Below, one piece after another: positions 44,499 through 53,209 of a stretch of 64,000 bases of DNA; the stretch's first letter is position 1; every line of letters starts with the position of its first letter. Location of the stretch: the NCBI GenBank assembly GCA_964521625.1, contig CAZFSM010000015.1, positions 26,290-90,289 of the forward strand, in the 5' to 3' direction. A program made the translations under genes and the position numbers. The notes beneath the pieces were generated by a model. It was not told the origin of the DNA and ran no database searches. It saw nothing but the letters and a program-made list of their open reading frames with translations. This DNA is from UBA1444 sp964521625 (GTDB lineage Bacteria > Bacillota > Negativicutes > UBA1444).

Positions 44499-45271
44499 AG
44501 GAATCGCACCCCTTCCTTATAAACCTGCACTTTTTGCCTTTTCAGCGTGTCGATCGCCGACGGAGTCAGCACTACTGATTTGTTCAACATTAACACCGCA
44601 TGCTCCGGCAGCAGGATCGCCTCTTTTTCTGTCATCAGATTTTTTTCATAACGAACAGCCGACCGCGTCTCCGGTTCCGCTGAATGCACCGGTTCACCAA
44701 AACTCCAGGGCAGCGGTGTCGCAAGTTGATTCGAATCTACCAGCGTTGGTTCTGGGCAAATTGAACCCTTACTAATAGTAACCCCATAGGCGGCAGCCTG
44801 CTCAACATAGCCTTCCAATAGACGGCGATAGGCATCCGGGGTCTTCTCGCTGAAGCCATATTCAATATAGCCGATTTCTACAGGAATTCCCTGTAAAACG
44901 GCCCAGGCAATCAGGTCTGTGACTTTGTCGCGGCGAAATCCGCGCACAACTTCGCCCAATTGTTGCGCCGAACAAACTGGCAGCAATATACGACCCCAGT
45001 CAATACGACCGGTCGCATTTTCACAGGAAATTTGCGGCAAGCTAGCCGATGGGACGCTAATCGGACCGGCTACGCATAGCTGCAGTTCCGCACAGCTGCT
45101 CCATTGTTTTTGTATTTGCGGCAAAGCTCGCAGCCCCGCCTCATTTTCAATCACAACCAGCCAGTTTTGTTTTTGCGCAGAAGATTTGGCGGTTGCAGCC
45201 GTCAATAGCGGCTGTAGCCGCGGGTCGGCCATGATACGGGCAATCACTTCCCGCAAAACATTCTCATCCAT
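44495..45271 (-). CDS. TIGR02536-like ethanolamine utilization protein
   Basis: This encodes 258 residues. The amphipathic N-terminus (LREVIARIMADPRLQPLL) looks like a microcompartment targeting helix. The middle resembles flavoprotein-like accessory proteins, and the C-terminus (LNKSVVLTPSAIDTLKR) echoes the LTPSA segment found in EutT and EutQ. Its position and length fit the TIGR02536 family found in Firmicute eut operons, whose function is unknown. It overlaps eutN by four bases and follows the eutT-pduL gene by two. Confidence 0.6.
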   Translation of the reverse strand: MDENVLREVIARIMADPRLQPLLTAATAKSSAQKQNWLVVIENEAGLRALPQIQKQWSSCAELQLCVAGPISVPSASLPQISCENATGRIDWGRILLPVCSAQQLGEVVRGFRRDKVTDLIAWAVLQGIPVEIGYIEYGFSEKTPDAYRRLLEGYVEQAAAYGVTISKGSICPEPTLVDSNQLATPLPWSFGEPVHSAEPETRSAVRYEKNLMTEKEAILLPEHAVLMLNKSVVLTPSAIDTLKRQKVQVYKEGVRFL

Positions 45272-45273
45272 CT

Positions 45274-46569
45274 TTATCCTCCCACAATCACTGCCAGGCT
45301 ATTCTTGTCAACCATCGCGGCGTTGGCTTCATCTGTATCCAAATGCAGCTCGCCCTGAAACTGAGGGTTCACCCGAATCAACACATCTGCAAAATACACC
45401 GGCCTGGCGCTGTCGATGCGAACTCGGACCTTCTGGCCATCCTGCAGATTCCATTCTCTGGCCTGATCTGGATGCATGTGGATGTGACGAGCCGCCACGA
45501 TTACGCCTCTCGCCAGTTCAACCGAACCAGCCGGTCCAACTAGGCGAAGCCCTTCACTGCCGTCCAGTTGCCCCGAATCCCGCACAACCGGTTTAACGCC
45601 AAGCTGGAATGAATCGGTGGCGCTGATTTCAACCTGTGTTTGTTTGCGCACTGGACCCAAAACCCGCACATTGTCAATGGAACCTTTCGGTCCGGCGATT
45701 TTCACCGTTTCTACAGCAGCAAACTGGCCCGGTTGGGAAAGGTCCCTCCACTTTGTCAGACTGTGTCCGCTGCCGAACAAGCTGGTCAAGTCCGCTGCCG
45801 ACAAATGCACATGACGGTTGGAAACCCCGATCGGCAGTTTCTTTTCCTGGACAGCTTCACTGCGGGTCCGGCAAACCAGAATATACAATACACTGGATAA
45901 GCGGTTGAGTGCCTGCACGATGTCTGTGCGTCGACAAATGCCCTGCGAATCGATAAAGGCCCGATTGGCAGATAACTCGACCTCGCGAACCTTGGCGCGC
46001 AAAATGTTCAGCCGGGCCACTACCGGACCATCGAGATAGGACATGGTTGAATGGGTCACGCCGAAATAACGGTCGGGATGATGGGACATCTCGCGAATCT
46101 GCTCCGGCGTCCAGCCAAGTAGCGTATTGAATTCAAAGGGTGTTTCGCGCACTTCCGCCGCCATGATCCGCTGGGCAAACCGCAGAATTTCTTCCAGCTG
46201 CGCTGCCAATGCATCATGACCATAACGAACCAGCTGCACCTGCGATTCCACCACCGCGCAATCGAACTGGTCAAGCTGACCTCGCCAGGCAATGACCGGG
46301 TGCGTCTTGTCGACAAGCTGTCCGCCATACAGATGGGTCTGGTGCTCCGGCTTGGCTGAAGCAGCAACAACTGGCGCAGCGTTCTTCGCCGTGGACATCG
46401 GCTGTCGGTCCAGATCTTGCAGCCCCTCGCCCTCAATTTGCACACGAATTCCATTACCCCGCAGAAAGTCGCGCGCTGACGGCGTCAGTACGCTGCCGCG
46501 GGGCACAGTAATCACACTGTCTTTTGTCTTGTGCCAATGACTGCGAAGGTCGGCCTCATTGATCAGCAT
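45274..46569 (-). CDS. EutT-PduL fusion: cobalamin adenosyltransferase and phosphotransacylase
   Basis: This 431-residue protein joins two enzymes. Residues about 1-235 match EutT (SVLTPSARDFLRGNGI; SHHPDRYFG; DIVQALNRLSSVLYIL), which makes adenosylcobalamin from ATP. Residues about 245-430 match PduL (GVSNRHVHL and AARHIHMHP zinc ligands), which converts acetyl-CoA to acetyl phosphate. The H-X11-CC-X2-C metal motif of enterobacterial EutT is absent. ATG start lies three bases behind the shell gene's stop, with only a weak site. No separate EutD is in the operon, so the PduL half must supply that step. Confidence 0.85.
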   Translation of the reverse strand: MLINEADLRSHWHKTKDSVITVPRGSVLTPSARDFLRGNGIRVQIEGEGLQDLDRQPMSTAKNAAPVVAASAKPEHQTHLYGGQLVDKTHPVIAWRGQLDQFDCAVVESQVQLVRYGHDALAAQLEEILRFAQRIMAAEVRETPFEFNTLLGWTPEQIREMSHHPDRYFGVTHSTMSYLDGPVVARLNILRAKVREVELSANRAFIDSQGICRRTDIVQALNRLSSVLYILVCRTRSEAVQEKKLPIGVSNRHVHLSAADLTSLFGSGHSLTKWRDLSQPGQFAAVETVKIAGPKGSIDNVRVLGPVRKQTQVEISATDSFQLGVKPVVRDSGQLDGSEGLRLVGPAGSVELARGVIVAARHIHMHPDQAREWNLQDGQKVRVRIDSARPVYFADVLIRVNPQFQGELHLDTDEANAAMVDKNSLAVIVGG

Positions 46570-46572
46570 CGC

Positions 46573-46884
46573 TTACTTCGCGCCGCGATCCTTGTTGTCG
46601 CCATCCGGCAGAATGTACTCAACATCGCCGTGTGGCCGGGGAATCACGTGTACGCTGACCAGTTCGCCAACGCGCTGGGCCGCTGCACCGCCGGCATCTA
46701 CCGCAGCCTTGACTGCACCGACATCGCCGCGGACCATCACCGCCACATAACCGCCTGATACGTGCTCTTTGCCGGAAAGCGTGACGTTGGCTGCTTTAAG
46801 CATCTGATCCGCGGCCTCGATTGCCGGAATCAGCCCCTTTGTTTCAATCAGTCCCAATGCGATTACACTTCGTTCTGCCGCCAT
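46573..46884 (-). CDS. hexameric BMC shell protein (EutM/PduA type)
   Basis: The 103-residue single-BMC protein has ALGLIETKGLIPAIEAADQM and the pore-side and C-terminal blocks MVRGDVGAVKAAVDAG and VIPRPH. It tiles the facets of the microcompartment. It is closely similar to the eutM product at 52821-53156 but differs at the C-terminus (polar NKDRGAK). Start ATG 46884 has AAGGAGG eight bases upstream. Confidence 0.93.
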   Translation of the reverse strand: MAAERSVIALGLIETKGLIPAIEAADQMLKAANVTLSGKEHVSGGYVAVMVRGDVGAVKAAVDAGGAAAQRVGELVSVHVIPRPHGDVEYILPDGDNKDRGAK

Positions 46885-46921
46885 GTTCATATCCTCCTTC
46901 AATTCTGTTTGTCAGTTCCAA

Positions 46922-48406
46922 TTATCGTCCCTGTCCCGCTTGAATCGCTTTTAACACTTGTTCGACAACTTGCTGAACCAGTTTGGGGTCCACGCCCGAT
47001 TGAACCGGTTCGGTGCCCGCTGCCACACTGATTGGTTTTACCGCCGGGCCGGCCGGCATTCCCATATGCCAGGCCACCCGTTTTGTGTTGATCAAATGCA
47101 GCGGGGTTACATTCTCGGAAACGCTTGAACCGCCCCAGGTACCGCAGCCTAATGTAAATGAAGGCGCCAGGGATGTTGTCGCCCCCACACCACCGAGTGC
47201 AGCCGGAGTATTGACCAAAATGCGAAAGATTGGCTTTTTCAGGGCAAATTCTTCAATGATGCTTTCGTCATTGGAGTGAATCGCCAGGCTGTGTCCAATG
47301 CCACCCAGTTCCAGCAGCTGAATGCAGCGTTCGCAGCCTTCATGCCAATCCTTGACCTGGTAAAAACCTAGAACAGTGCACAGTTTCTCATAGGACAGCG
47401 GCCACTGCGGACCAACGCCATCCAGAGGCGCCACCAGAATCTTCGCATGCCCCGGCACATTGATACCGGCCAGTTTACCGATGAATGCCGGATCTTTGCC
47501 GACAACTTTTGGGTTTACACCATTGCTCGGCAACATGACCACCCTGGATACTTTCTCCACTTCGCCTGGGTCGAGAAAATGTGCGCCATATCTGACCAGT
47601 TGCTCTTTCAACTCTTTGACGATGCAAATCTCGGCGACAATCGCCTGTTCTGAGGCGCAAATCGTCCCATTGTCAAAGGATTTGCCGGCAACGATAAATT
47701 CCGCCGCCTTGGCCAGATCCGCGCTGCGCTCAACAAAAGCCGGCACATTGCCCGGACCGACGCCAAGCGCTGGCTTGCCGCTGCTGTAAGCTGCCCTGAC
47801 CAGGGCGCTGCCACCGGTAGCCAGGATGATCGAAGTCAGCGGATTCTTCATCAGTTCCTGCGTCGCTTCCAGCGATACAGTGGTAAGACACCCGATCGAT
47901 CCTTCAGGCGCACCGGCAGCGACTGCCGCCTGATGCATGACCCTGGCGGCTTCCGCTGTGCAGCGGACCGCCGACGGATGGGGCGAAAACACGATAGCAT
48001 TGCGAGATTTGAGGGCAACCATTGATTTGTAAATTACCGTGGATGTTGGGTTAGTTGTCGGAACGATGCCGGCGATAACCCCTACCGGTTCGGCAATTTC
48101 CCAGGTCTTGTTCGCCGCATCTTTTTTCACAATGCCGACGGTCTTCATGTCTTTGATAAATTCATGCACATAGTGGGCCGCGAAATAGTTCTTGAAACAC
48201 TTGTCCTCGTATTTTCCCATCCCGGTCTCCTGCACCGCCATGGCACCAAGCCGGCAAGCTTCAGCTTCGCCTGCCGCCCGTAGCGCATTGATGATCACAT
48301 TGACCTGGGCCTGGGTAAATGATTTCAGTGCATCCTGAGCTTTTCGGGCTGCTTTTAGCAGATTGCGCGTCTCCTGAATCGAAGACAGATCTCGATCCAG
48401 CTCCAT
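46922..48406 (-). CDS. eutE: CoA-acylating acetaldehyde dehydrogenase EutE
   Basis: The 494-residue aldehyde dehydrogenase has the catalytic Cys in NGTICASEQ and the EutE/PduP pattern PTTNPTSTVIYKS. It oxidises acetaldehyde from ethanolamine to acetyl-CoA with NAD+ inside the compartment. The C-terminal amphipathic segment (DPKLVQQVVEQVLKAI) looks like an encapsulation peptide, which in EutE/PduP is usually N-terminal. The operon contains no EutG-type alcohol dehydrogenase. Confidence 0.95.
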   Translation of the reverse strand: MELDRDLSSIQETRNLLKAARKAQDALKSFTQAQVNVIINALRAAGEAEACRLGAMAVQETGMGKYEDKCFKNYFAAHYVHEFIKDMKTVGIVKKDAANKTWEIAEPVGVIAGIVPTTNPTSTVIYKSMVALKSRNAIVFSPHPSAVRCTAEAARVMHQAAVAAGAPEGSIGCLTTVSLEATQELMKNPLTSIILATGGSALVRAAYSSGKPALGVGPGNVPAFVERSADLAKAAEFIVAGKSFDNGTICASEQAIVAEICIVKELKEQLVRYGAHFLDPGEVEKVSRVVMLPSNGVNPKVVGKDPAFIGKLAGINVPGHAKILVAPLDGVGPQWPLSYEKLCTVLGFYQVKDWHEGCERCIQLLELGGIGHSLAIHSNDESIIEEFALKKPIFRILVNTPAALGGVGATTSLAPSFTLGCGTWGGSSVSENVTPLHLINTKRVAWHMGMPAGPAVKPISVAAGTEPVQSGVDPKLVQQVVEQVLKAIQAGQGR

Positions 48407-48428
48407 ATAGGCCCGCCTCGCTTTCTAA

Positions 48429-49076
48429 TCAGAGTTTGAGCGCCGTGGTCGCCACTTCCACGACTGCTCGCTGGAATGCTTCGCAAGCCGCCCTACAGGC
48501 GCTTTGACTGCCTGTCAATAAGGCGCCGCCAAAGTTGGTTTCCGTTGGTGGACCATAAAATACTTTTAATGAAACCTCCGCAGCCTTCAGCGCTGCATCG
48601 ATGCCATACACCGCTTCCAGCGGCGGCGCGATCAAGTAGGCCAGGGGATCTCCCTCGGGAATGCCGGCAATTTTTGACAGATAGCTGCCGGTACGAGATA
48701 TCGTGTGCGGATACCAGGCCGTGGCGCCGCCGTCGCAAGTATAGAAAAACGCCTCGGTTTCCAGGTGATCGATACAGGCATCAATCCCAGCCCGCACTTC
48801 AGCAGGCGTCGGTCCGGCCAGAATCCCCAGAACTTCTCCGGAACGGGGCCCAGAAGCATGGGCGGATCCGGCATAAAAGCTTTTCGCGTACACGACTTCC
48901 ACTTCTGCTTTTTTGGTTGCTTCATCTAGCGAAGTATAGGTCGCATCGTCGATCGTGCAGGTAATCATACCGATTGATCGCTGACCGGGCTGCAGGTTGA
49001 GTTGTTCGATCAAATCAGCGGCGACATTGGGAATCATCCTTACTGCCAGTACTTTCGGTTTAATCGGTTCTATCAT
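48429..49076 (-). CDS. eutL: EutL tandem-BMC shell protein
   Basis: The 215-residue protein matches EutL, a circularly permuted tandem-BMC trimer with a gated pore (MIPNVAADL, GMITCTIDDATYTSLDEATK, SGPRSGEVLGILAGP). It lets larger molecules or cofactors cross the shell. Start ATG 49076 follows GGGAGGAGG; a start at 49103 would encode that site. It follows eutC. Confidence 0.94.
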   Translation of the reverse strand: MIEPIKPKVLAVRMIPNVAADLIEQLNLQPGQRSIGMITCTIDDATYTSLDEATKKAEVEVVYAKSFYAGSAHASGPRSGEVLGILAGPTPAEVRAGIDACIDHLETEAFFYTCDGGATAWYPHTISRTGSYLSKIAGIPEGDPLAYLIAPPLEAVYGIDAALKAAEVSLKVFYGPPTETNFGGALLTGSQSACRAACEAFQRAVVEVATTALKL

Positions 49077-49099
49077 GGTATCTCCTCCTCCCGTGTGGG

Positions 49100-49978
49100 T
49101 CACATATTGACGCCGGATGCCCGGGCGTCGAGGATTCGCTTGAGCAGGCTCGCCAAGTGAGCACCGGCTTCGGCCGCCGGTGTGCCGCCTTTATGAATAT
49201 TGCTGACGACGGTTCGTTCGCTTTCCACCATTCCCACCCGAGGATTGAAACCCATATATGCGCTCATGCTTTCGGCAGTCCCCAGCCCCGGCCGTTCGCC
49301 AATCAATACGATCGCTGCTTCCGGTTTCAATTCTTCGCCAATCACATCCATAATCGCCACCCGGGCATATTTCACAAAGATCGTCGTGCCAAGCTGAATC
49401 CCCATGCCTTCCAGTCCCTGGATCATCGCCGGCAACAGGTTAGGGATGTTCGCCTCGACCGCTTTGCTGGAAAGTCCGTCGGCAACAATGATTTGCAGCT
49501 TCGGGCCCTTCTTGCAGTGTTGCCGCAGGACGGCGAGATTCTCGTCGTCGAGCTTCCGCCCCAGATCGGGTCGGGTCAGGTATTCGTCTTTACTGCTGCA
49601 CATGGTTTTAACACAGACCATGTTGTATTTGGCGGGGAAATCTTCCGGCACATCACCGAGCACCGAGTCCTGCGCTACGGCATGGTCAGCCCGAAACCGC
49701 AGCCAGGTGTCGGTCAGCGGGCGCGATCCGGAACGCCAAACGCCGATGCGGGCGGGCGTTGCCAGCTTCATTTCTTTGTACAGCTCTGCATTCACCGGTG
49801 CCGGGACCTGCAGATAGCGTTGCAGGTCGACTTTGGCCAGATCCGTCAATGCTTCGTCATCGCCACTACTCGCAGCAGATTTCGCTGAAAAATTGGCTCC
49901 GGTGGTAACCTGGGGTCCATTTTTCATTTCCAGCATCACTTGCTCCACAATGGAGCGGATATCCTGTTCCAGGCCCAT
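49100..49978 (-). CDS. eutC: ethanolamine ammonia-lyase small subunit
   Basis: The 292-residue protein is EutC, which with EutB forms the adenosylcobalamin-dependent lyase splitting ethanolamine into acetaldehyde and ammonia. Family blocks include IVADGLSSKAVEAN and IGERPGLGTAESMSAY. The first 20 residues (EQDIRSIVEQVMLEMK) form an amphipathic targeting helix. It follows eutB by 13 bases. Confidence 0.97.
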   Translation of the reverse strand: MGLEQDIRSIVEQVMLEMKNGPQVTTGANFSAKSAASSGDDEALTDLAKVDLQRYLQVPAPVNAELYKEMKLATPARIGVWRSGSRPLTDTWLRFRADHAVAQDSVLGDVPEDFPAKYNMVCVKTMCSSKDEYLTRPDLGRKLDDENLAVLRQHCKKGPKLQIIVADGLSSKAVEANIPNLLPAMIQGLEGMGIQLGTTIFVKYARVAIMDVIGEELKPEAAIVLIGERPGLGTAESMSAYMGFNPRVGMVESERTVVSNIHKGGTPAAEAGAHLASLLKRILDARASGVNM

Positions 49979-49991
49979 GGCTGTTGCCTCC

Positions 49992-51356
49992 TTACCTCGT
50001 AAAGATCGTGGCGTCGCCGGCCCGAGCGGTCAGCTTGCCGTTTTCCATGATCCCCATGCATTCCAACCAGGCCTCGAATGCCGGTAGCGGCCGGAGATTG
50101 AAAATGCTTCGCAGCGTCGGTATATCATGGAAACTGGTGCATTGATAGTTCAGCATGACATCGTCACCCATCGGAATTCCCATGAAATAGGTGCATCCGG
50201 CCGCGGTGAGCAATGTGGCCAAGTTTTCGATATCATTCTGGTCGGCTTTCATGTGGTTGGTGTAACAGGCATCAACGCCCATCGGCAAGCCGGTGAGTTT
50301 GCCCATGAAATGGTCTTCCAGTCCGGCCCTGGTCACCTGACGGGTATCGTAGAGATACTCCGGCCCGATGAAACCGACCACCGTATTAACCAGGTAGGGT
50401 TTATAATGTCTGGCGAACCCGTAGCAGCGGGCCTCCAGGGTCAGCTGGTCCGCCCCGTTATGCGCTTCCGCCGACAATTCCGATCCCTGCCCCGTTTCGA
50501 AATACATGATGTTGGGACCTGTAGCCCGCCCTTCTTTCAGCCCGGCTTCATACGCTTCCTGCAGGATGGCGCCGCTAATGCCGAACGCCGTATTACCGGC
50601 TTCGGTTCCGGCTACCGACTGGAACAACAAATGCACCGGAGCACCTTTTTGCAGCGCTTTGAGCTGGGTCGTGATATGGGCGAGAACACAGATTTGTGTG
50701 GGAATCTTCCATTCCTCGACAAAGTCATATAAGGTTTCCAGACTGCGGATGACTGCTGGCAACGTATCATCTACCGGGTTCAGCCCGATTACCGCATCGC
50801 CTACACCATAGGACAGACCTTCCCGCAGACTGGCCAAAATCCCCTCGACATTGTCGGTCGGGTGGTTTGGTTGCAACCGGGCGGCGAGACAGCCCGGCTG
50901 GCCGATCATCGTATTGCAGTGGGCAATGTTCTTGATTTTGCTTGCCCCCTGCACCAGGTCGAGATTGCTCATCAGCTTGGTCGTGGCAGCCACCATCTCG
51001 GCAGTCAGGCCGCGGCTCAATCGTTGCAGCTCTTCATTGTTCGTTTCTGTCTTCAGGATGAATTCGCGCAGCTCTGCCACCGACCAGTTCTTGACGGAAC
51101 GGTAGATCGCTTCGTTCACATCGCCGTCAATAATCCGCGACACTTCATCGGTTTCCAGCGGTACGACCGGGTTGTTGCGCAAATCTTCCAGCGTCAGCTG
51201 CGACAATACCCGTTTGGCGGCAATCCGCTCAGCGGCGTTTTCCGCGCCAATTCCGGCCAGGATGTCTCCCGACTTGATTTCATTGGCTTTGGCCAAAACT
51301 TCCTTGATGTTTTTAAAAGCAAAGGTTTGTCCAAATAGTCTTGTTTTAAGCTTCAC
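49992..51356 (-). CDS. eutB: ethanolamine ammonia-lyase large subunit
   Basis: The 454-residue protein is full-length EutB, the TIM-barrel subunit that binds ethanolamine and adenosylcobalamin. Recognisable blocks are NPVDDTLPAVIRSLETLYDF and YFETGQGSELSAEAH. Start is GTG, two bases after the eutA stop, with only a weak site (AAGGG), so translation is probably coupled to eutA. Confidence 0.97.
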   Translation of the reverse strand: MKLKTRLFGQTFAFKNIKEVLAKANEIKSGDILAGIGAENAAERIAAKRVLSQLTLEDLRNNPVVPLETDEVSRIIDGDVNEAIYRSVKNWSVAELREFILKTETNNEELQRLSRGLTAEMVAATTKLMSNLDLVQGASKIKNIAHCNTMIGQPGCLAARLQPNHPTDNVEGILASLREGLSYGVGDAVIGLNPVDDTLPAVIRSLETLYDFVEEWKIPTQICVLAHITTQLKALQKGAPVHLLFQSVAGTEAGNTAFGISGAILQEAYEAGLKEGRATGPNIMYFETGQGSELSAEAHNGADQLTLEARCYGFARHYKPYLVNTVVGFIGPEYLYDTRQVTRAGLEDHFMGKLTGLPMGVDACYTNHMKADQNDIENLATLLTAAGCTYFMGIPMGDDVMLNYQCTSFHDIPTLRSIFNLRPLPAFEAWLECMGIMENGKLTARAGDATIFTR

Positions 51357-51358
51357 TC

Positions 51359-52816
51359 TTATTCACTACCCTTCGCGCTGCCTAGTCCGACTCCATCTGA
51401 AAAAACCAGAGTCTTTACAATGACCGGCACGGCTTCTTCATACGGGAGCGGTTTGGCGATATCGATGAAGTCGCCCAATTTGAGTTCAACTCCATCCAGA
51501 CAGACCAGTTCATATCCGGGAGCAATTCTTTGCAGGCTTTGTCCCAATACTTTCGCAATATCCTGCTGGGCGATCACGACTTTGGGCGAACCCGGAATCC
51601 GGTCGAATTCCACCGCCAGCTGCCGGGCCATATCCGTAATTGTCGAAAAATCGGTATCAACCAGCACCGGTACGATTAAGGCCACTGTCCGGTACATCGC
51701 GTCATGAAAGTGTCCTGCCGGTTCGATCCAGGTCCAGTTCCCATCCGGCTTCCGAATTGGATATACAGCCGGCAGATTGCGTAGCGGCAGTGCGTTTTTA
51801 TCTACCGTTACTGTCGAGCCGGACACATTCACCGTATGAGCGCCGGCGCCGAGCACCGTGGCATGCAGTGTTTCCGATCCCTGATAAACTTTCAGGTTCT
51901 GAAACGCCCGCCCCTGGCGGAACGCTTCCGCGAGTAGCGGTCCAACATCTCCATGAATCCACCAGGATTGCAGGCCCGGTTGGTAGATATAGCGGGCCAC
52001 TCCACCGGAAAAAACGACTCCGTCCGGCGGTTCCGGCGGTAATCTGTCACTCATCAACAACGCTTGGTCAGTCGCTGCAAGCGGCTGGCGAAACAGCACC
52101 CGTTCCACCGACTGCACCATCCGGTCCAGGCAAGCACTAATCCCGGCCAACTCGACCTCGGCAGTGCCTGCCGGAAACAACACCTGTCCCGACTTTTTCG
52201 CCAGGCAATCCGCGACAGTCTGCGCCGGTGCGGTCACGTAGGAAAGCCGGTGAGTAAACGCGTCGACTTCAAACAACCGACCGCCGACATTCACGCAGGC
52301 AGTGCCAATACAGACGCCTTTGTCAAACAGGGCGATATTCGATGTCCCTCCGCCGATATCGATATTGGCGATCCGGCTGCGAAAACGCCTCGACAGTTCC
52401 TCGGCGCCGGAACCTTTGCCAGCAATCAGGCTTTCCAGATCCGGTCCGGCGGTCGCCACGACAAAGTCGCCGGCATAATCAGTCAGGGAATGAATAATCT
52501 CCGATGCATTCTCTTTTTTTGCCGCTTCACCGGTGATGATGATAGCGCCAGTGTCGATATCGGCAGGCCTGATCCCTGCCAGTTCATATTCCTCGGCTAT
52601 CAGTTTTCGCAGCGCCGCACCGTCGACATGCCGCCGATCAAGAAACGGAGTAAAATGAACCGTCCCCATGTAAGTGATGCTTTTGTGAGCGATTTCAATC
52701 CGCGGCACCTGCGAGCCCGGCATGACATTAACCAGCGTCAGTCGCGACAACACCAGCTGGGTTGTCGTCGTACCGATATCAATGCCTACGCTGGTCAGCG
52801 TCAGTTCCTTGCCCAT
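51359..52816 (-). CDS. eutA: ethanolamine ammonia-lyase reactivating factor EutA
   Basis: The 485-residue protein has the actin/Hsp70-like ATP-binding blocks SVGIDIGTTTTQLVL and NIDIGGGTSN. EutA swaps damaged cobalamin out of the lyase at the expense of ATP. It lies between eutM and eutB with two-to-four-base spacings. Confidence 0.95.
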   Translation of the reverse strand: MGKELTLTSVGIDIGTTTTQLVLSRLTLVNVMPGSQVPRIEIAHKSITYMGTVHFTPFLDRRHVDGAALRKLIAEEYELAGIRPADIDTGAIIITGEAAKKENASEIIHSLTDYAGDFVVATAGPDLESLIAGKGSGAEELSRRFRSRIANIDIGGGTSNIALFDKGVCIGTACVNVGGRLFEVDAFTHRLSYVTAPAQTVADCLAKKSGQVLFPAGTAEVELAGISACLDRMVQSVERVLFRQPLAATDQALLMSDRLPPEPPDGVVFSGGVARYIYQPGLQSWWIHGDVGPLLAEAFRQGRAFQNLKVYQGSETLHATVLGAGAHTVNVSGSTVTVDKNALPLRNLPAVYPIRKPDGNWTWIEPAGHFHDAMYRTVALIVPVLVDTDFSTITDMARQLAVEFDRIPGSPKVVIAQQDIAKVLGQSLQRIAPGYELVCLDGVELKLGDFIDIAKPLPYEEAVPVIVKTLVFSDGVGLGSAKGSE

Positions 52817-52820
52817 CGGG

Positions 52821-53156
52821 TTACTTCGCGTCGCCTTTACCTGCCTTGACGGCTTTTTCTTCCGCCGGTATCAGTTTCGGCAAAATCGCTTCCAGGTCTG
52901 GATGCGGACGGGGAATCACATGACAGCTCATTAGTTCGCCCACGCGGGAAGCCGCCGCAGCTCCGGCATCGACCGCCGCCTTTACGGCGCCAACGTCGCC
53001 GCGCACCATGACGGTCACCAAAGCGCCGCCCACTTTCACTTTGCCAATCAGCGTGACGTTAGCCGCCTTGACCATGGCATCCGCCGCTTCCACTGCGCCG
53101 ACTACCCCTTTGGTTTCCACCATGCCGAGAGCGATCAATCCATCTTTATTGGACAT
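52821..53156 (-). CDS. eutM: hexameric BMC shell protein EutM
   Basis: The 111-residue single-BMC protein (ALGMVETKGVVGAVEAADAM; MVRGDVGAVKAAVDAG; VIPRPHPDLEAILP) is the EutM/PduA type that builds most of the facets. The basic C-terminal tail is longer than usual. It is four bases upstream of eutA and 53 bases behind the permease gene. Confidence 0.94.
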   Translation of the reverse strand: MSNKDGLIALGMVETKGVVGAVEAADAMVKAANVTLIGKVKVGGALVTVMVRGDVGAVKAAVDAGAAAASRVGELMSCHVIPRPHPDLEAILPKLIPAEEKAVKAGKGDAK

Positions 53157-53209
53157 TTTGATTTCTCCTTTCTATCGATACAAATTTCCGGTTTTATGCG
53201 ACTTTTCAA

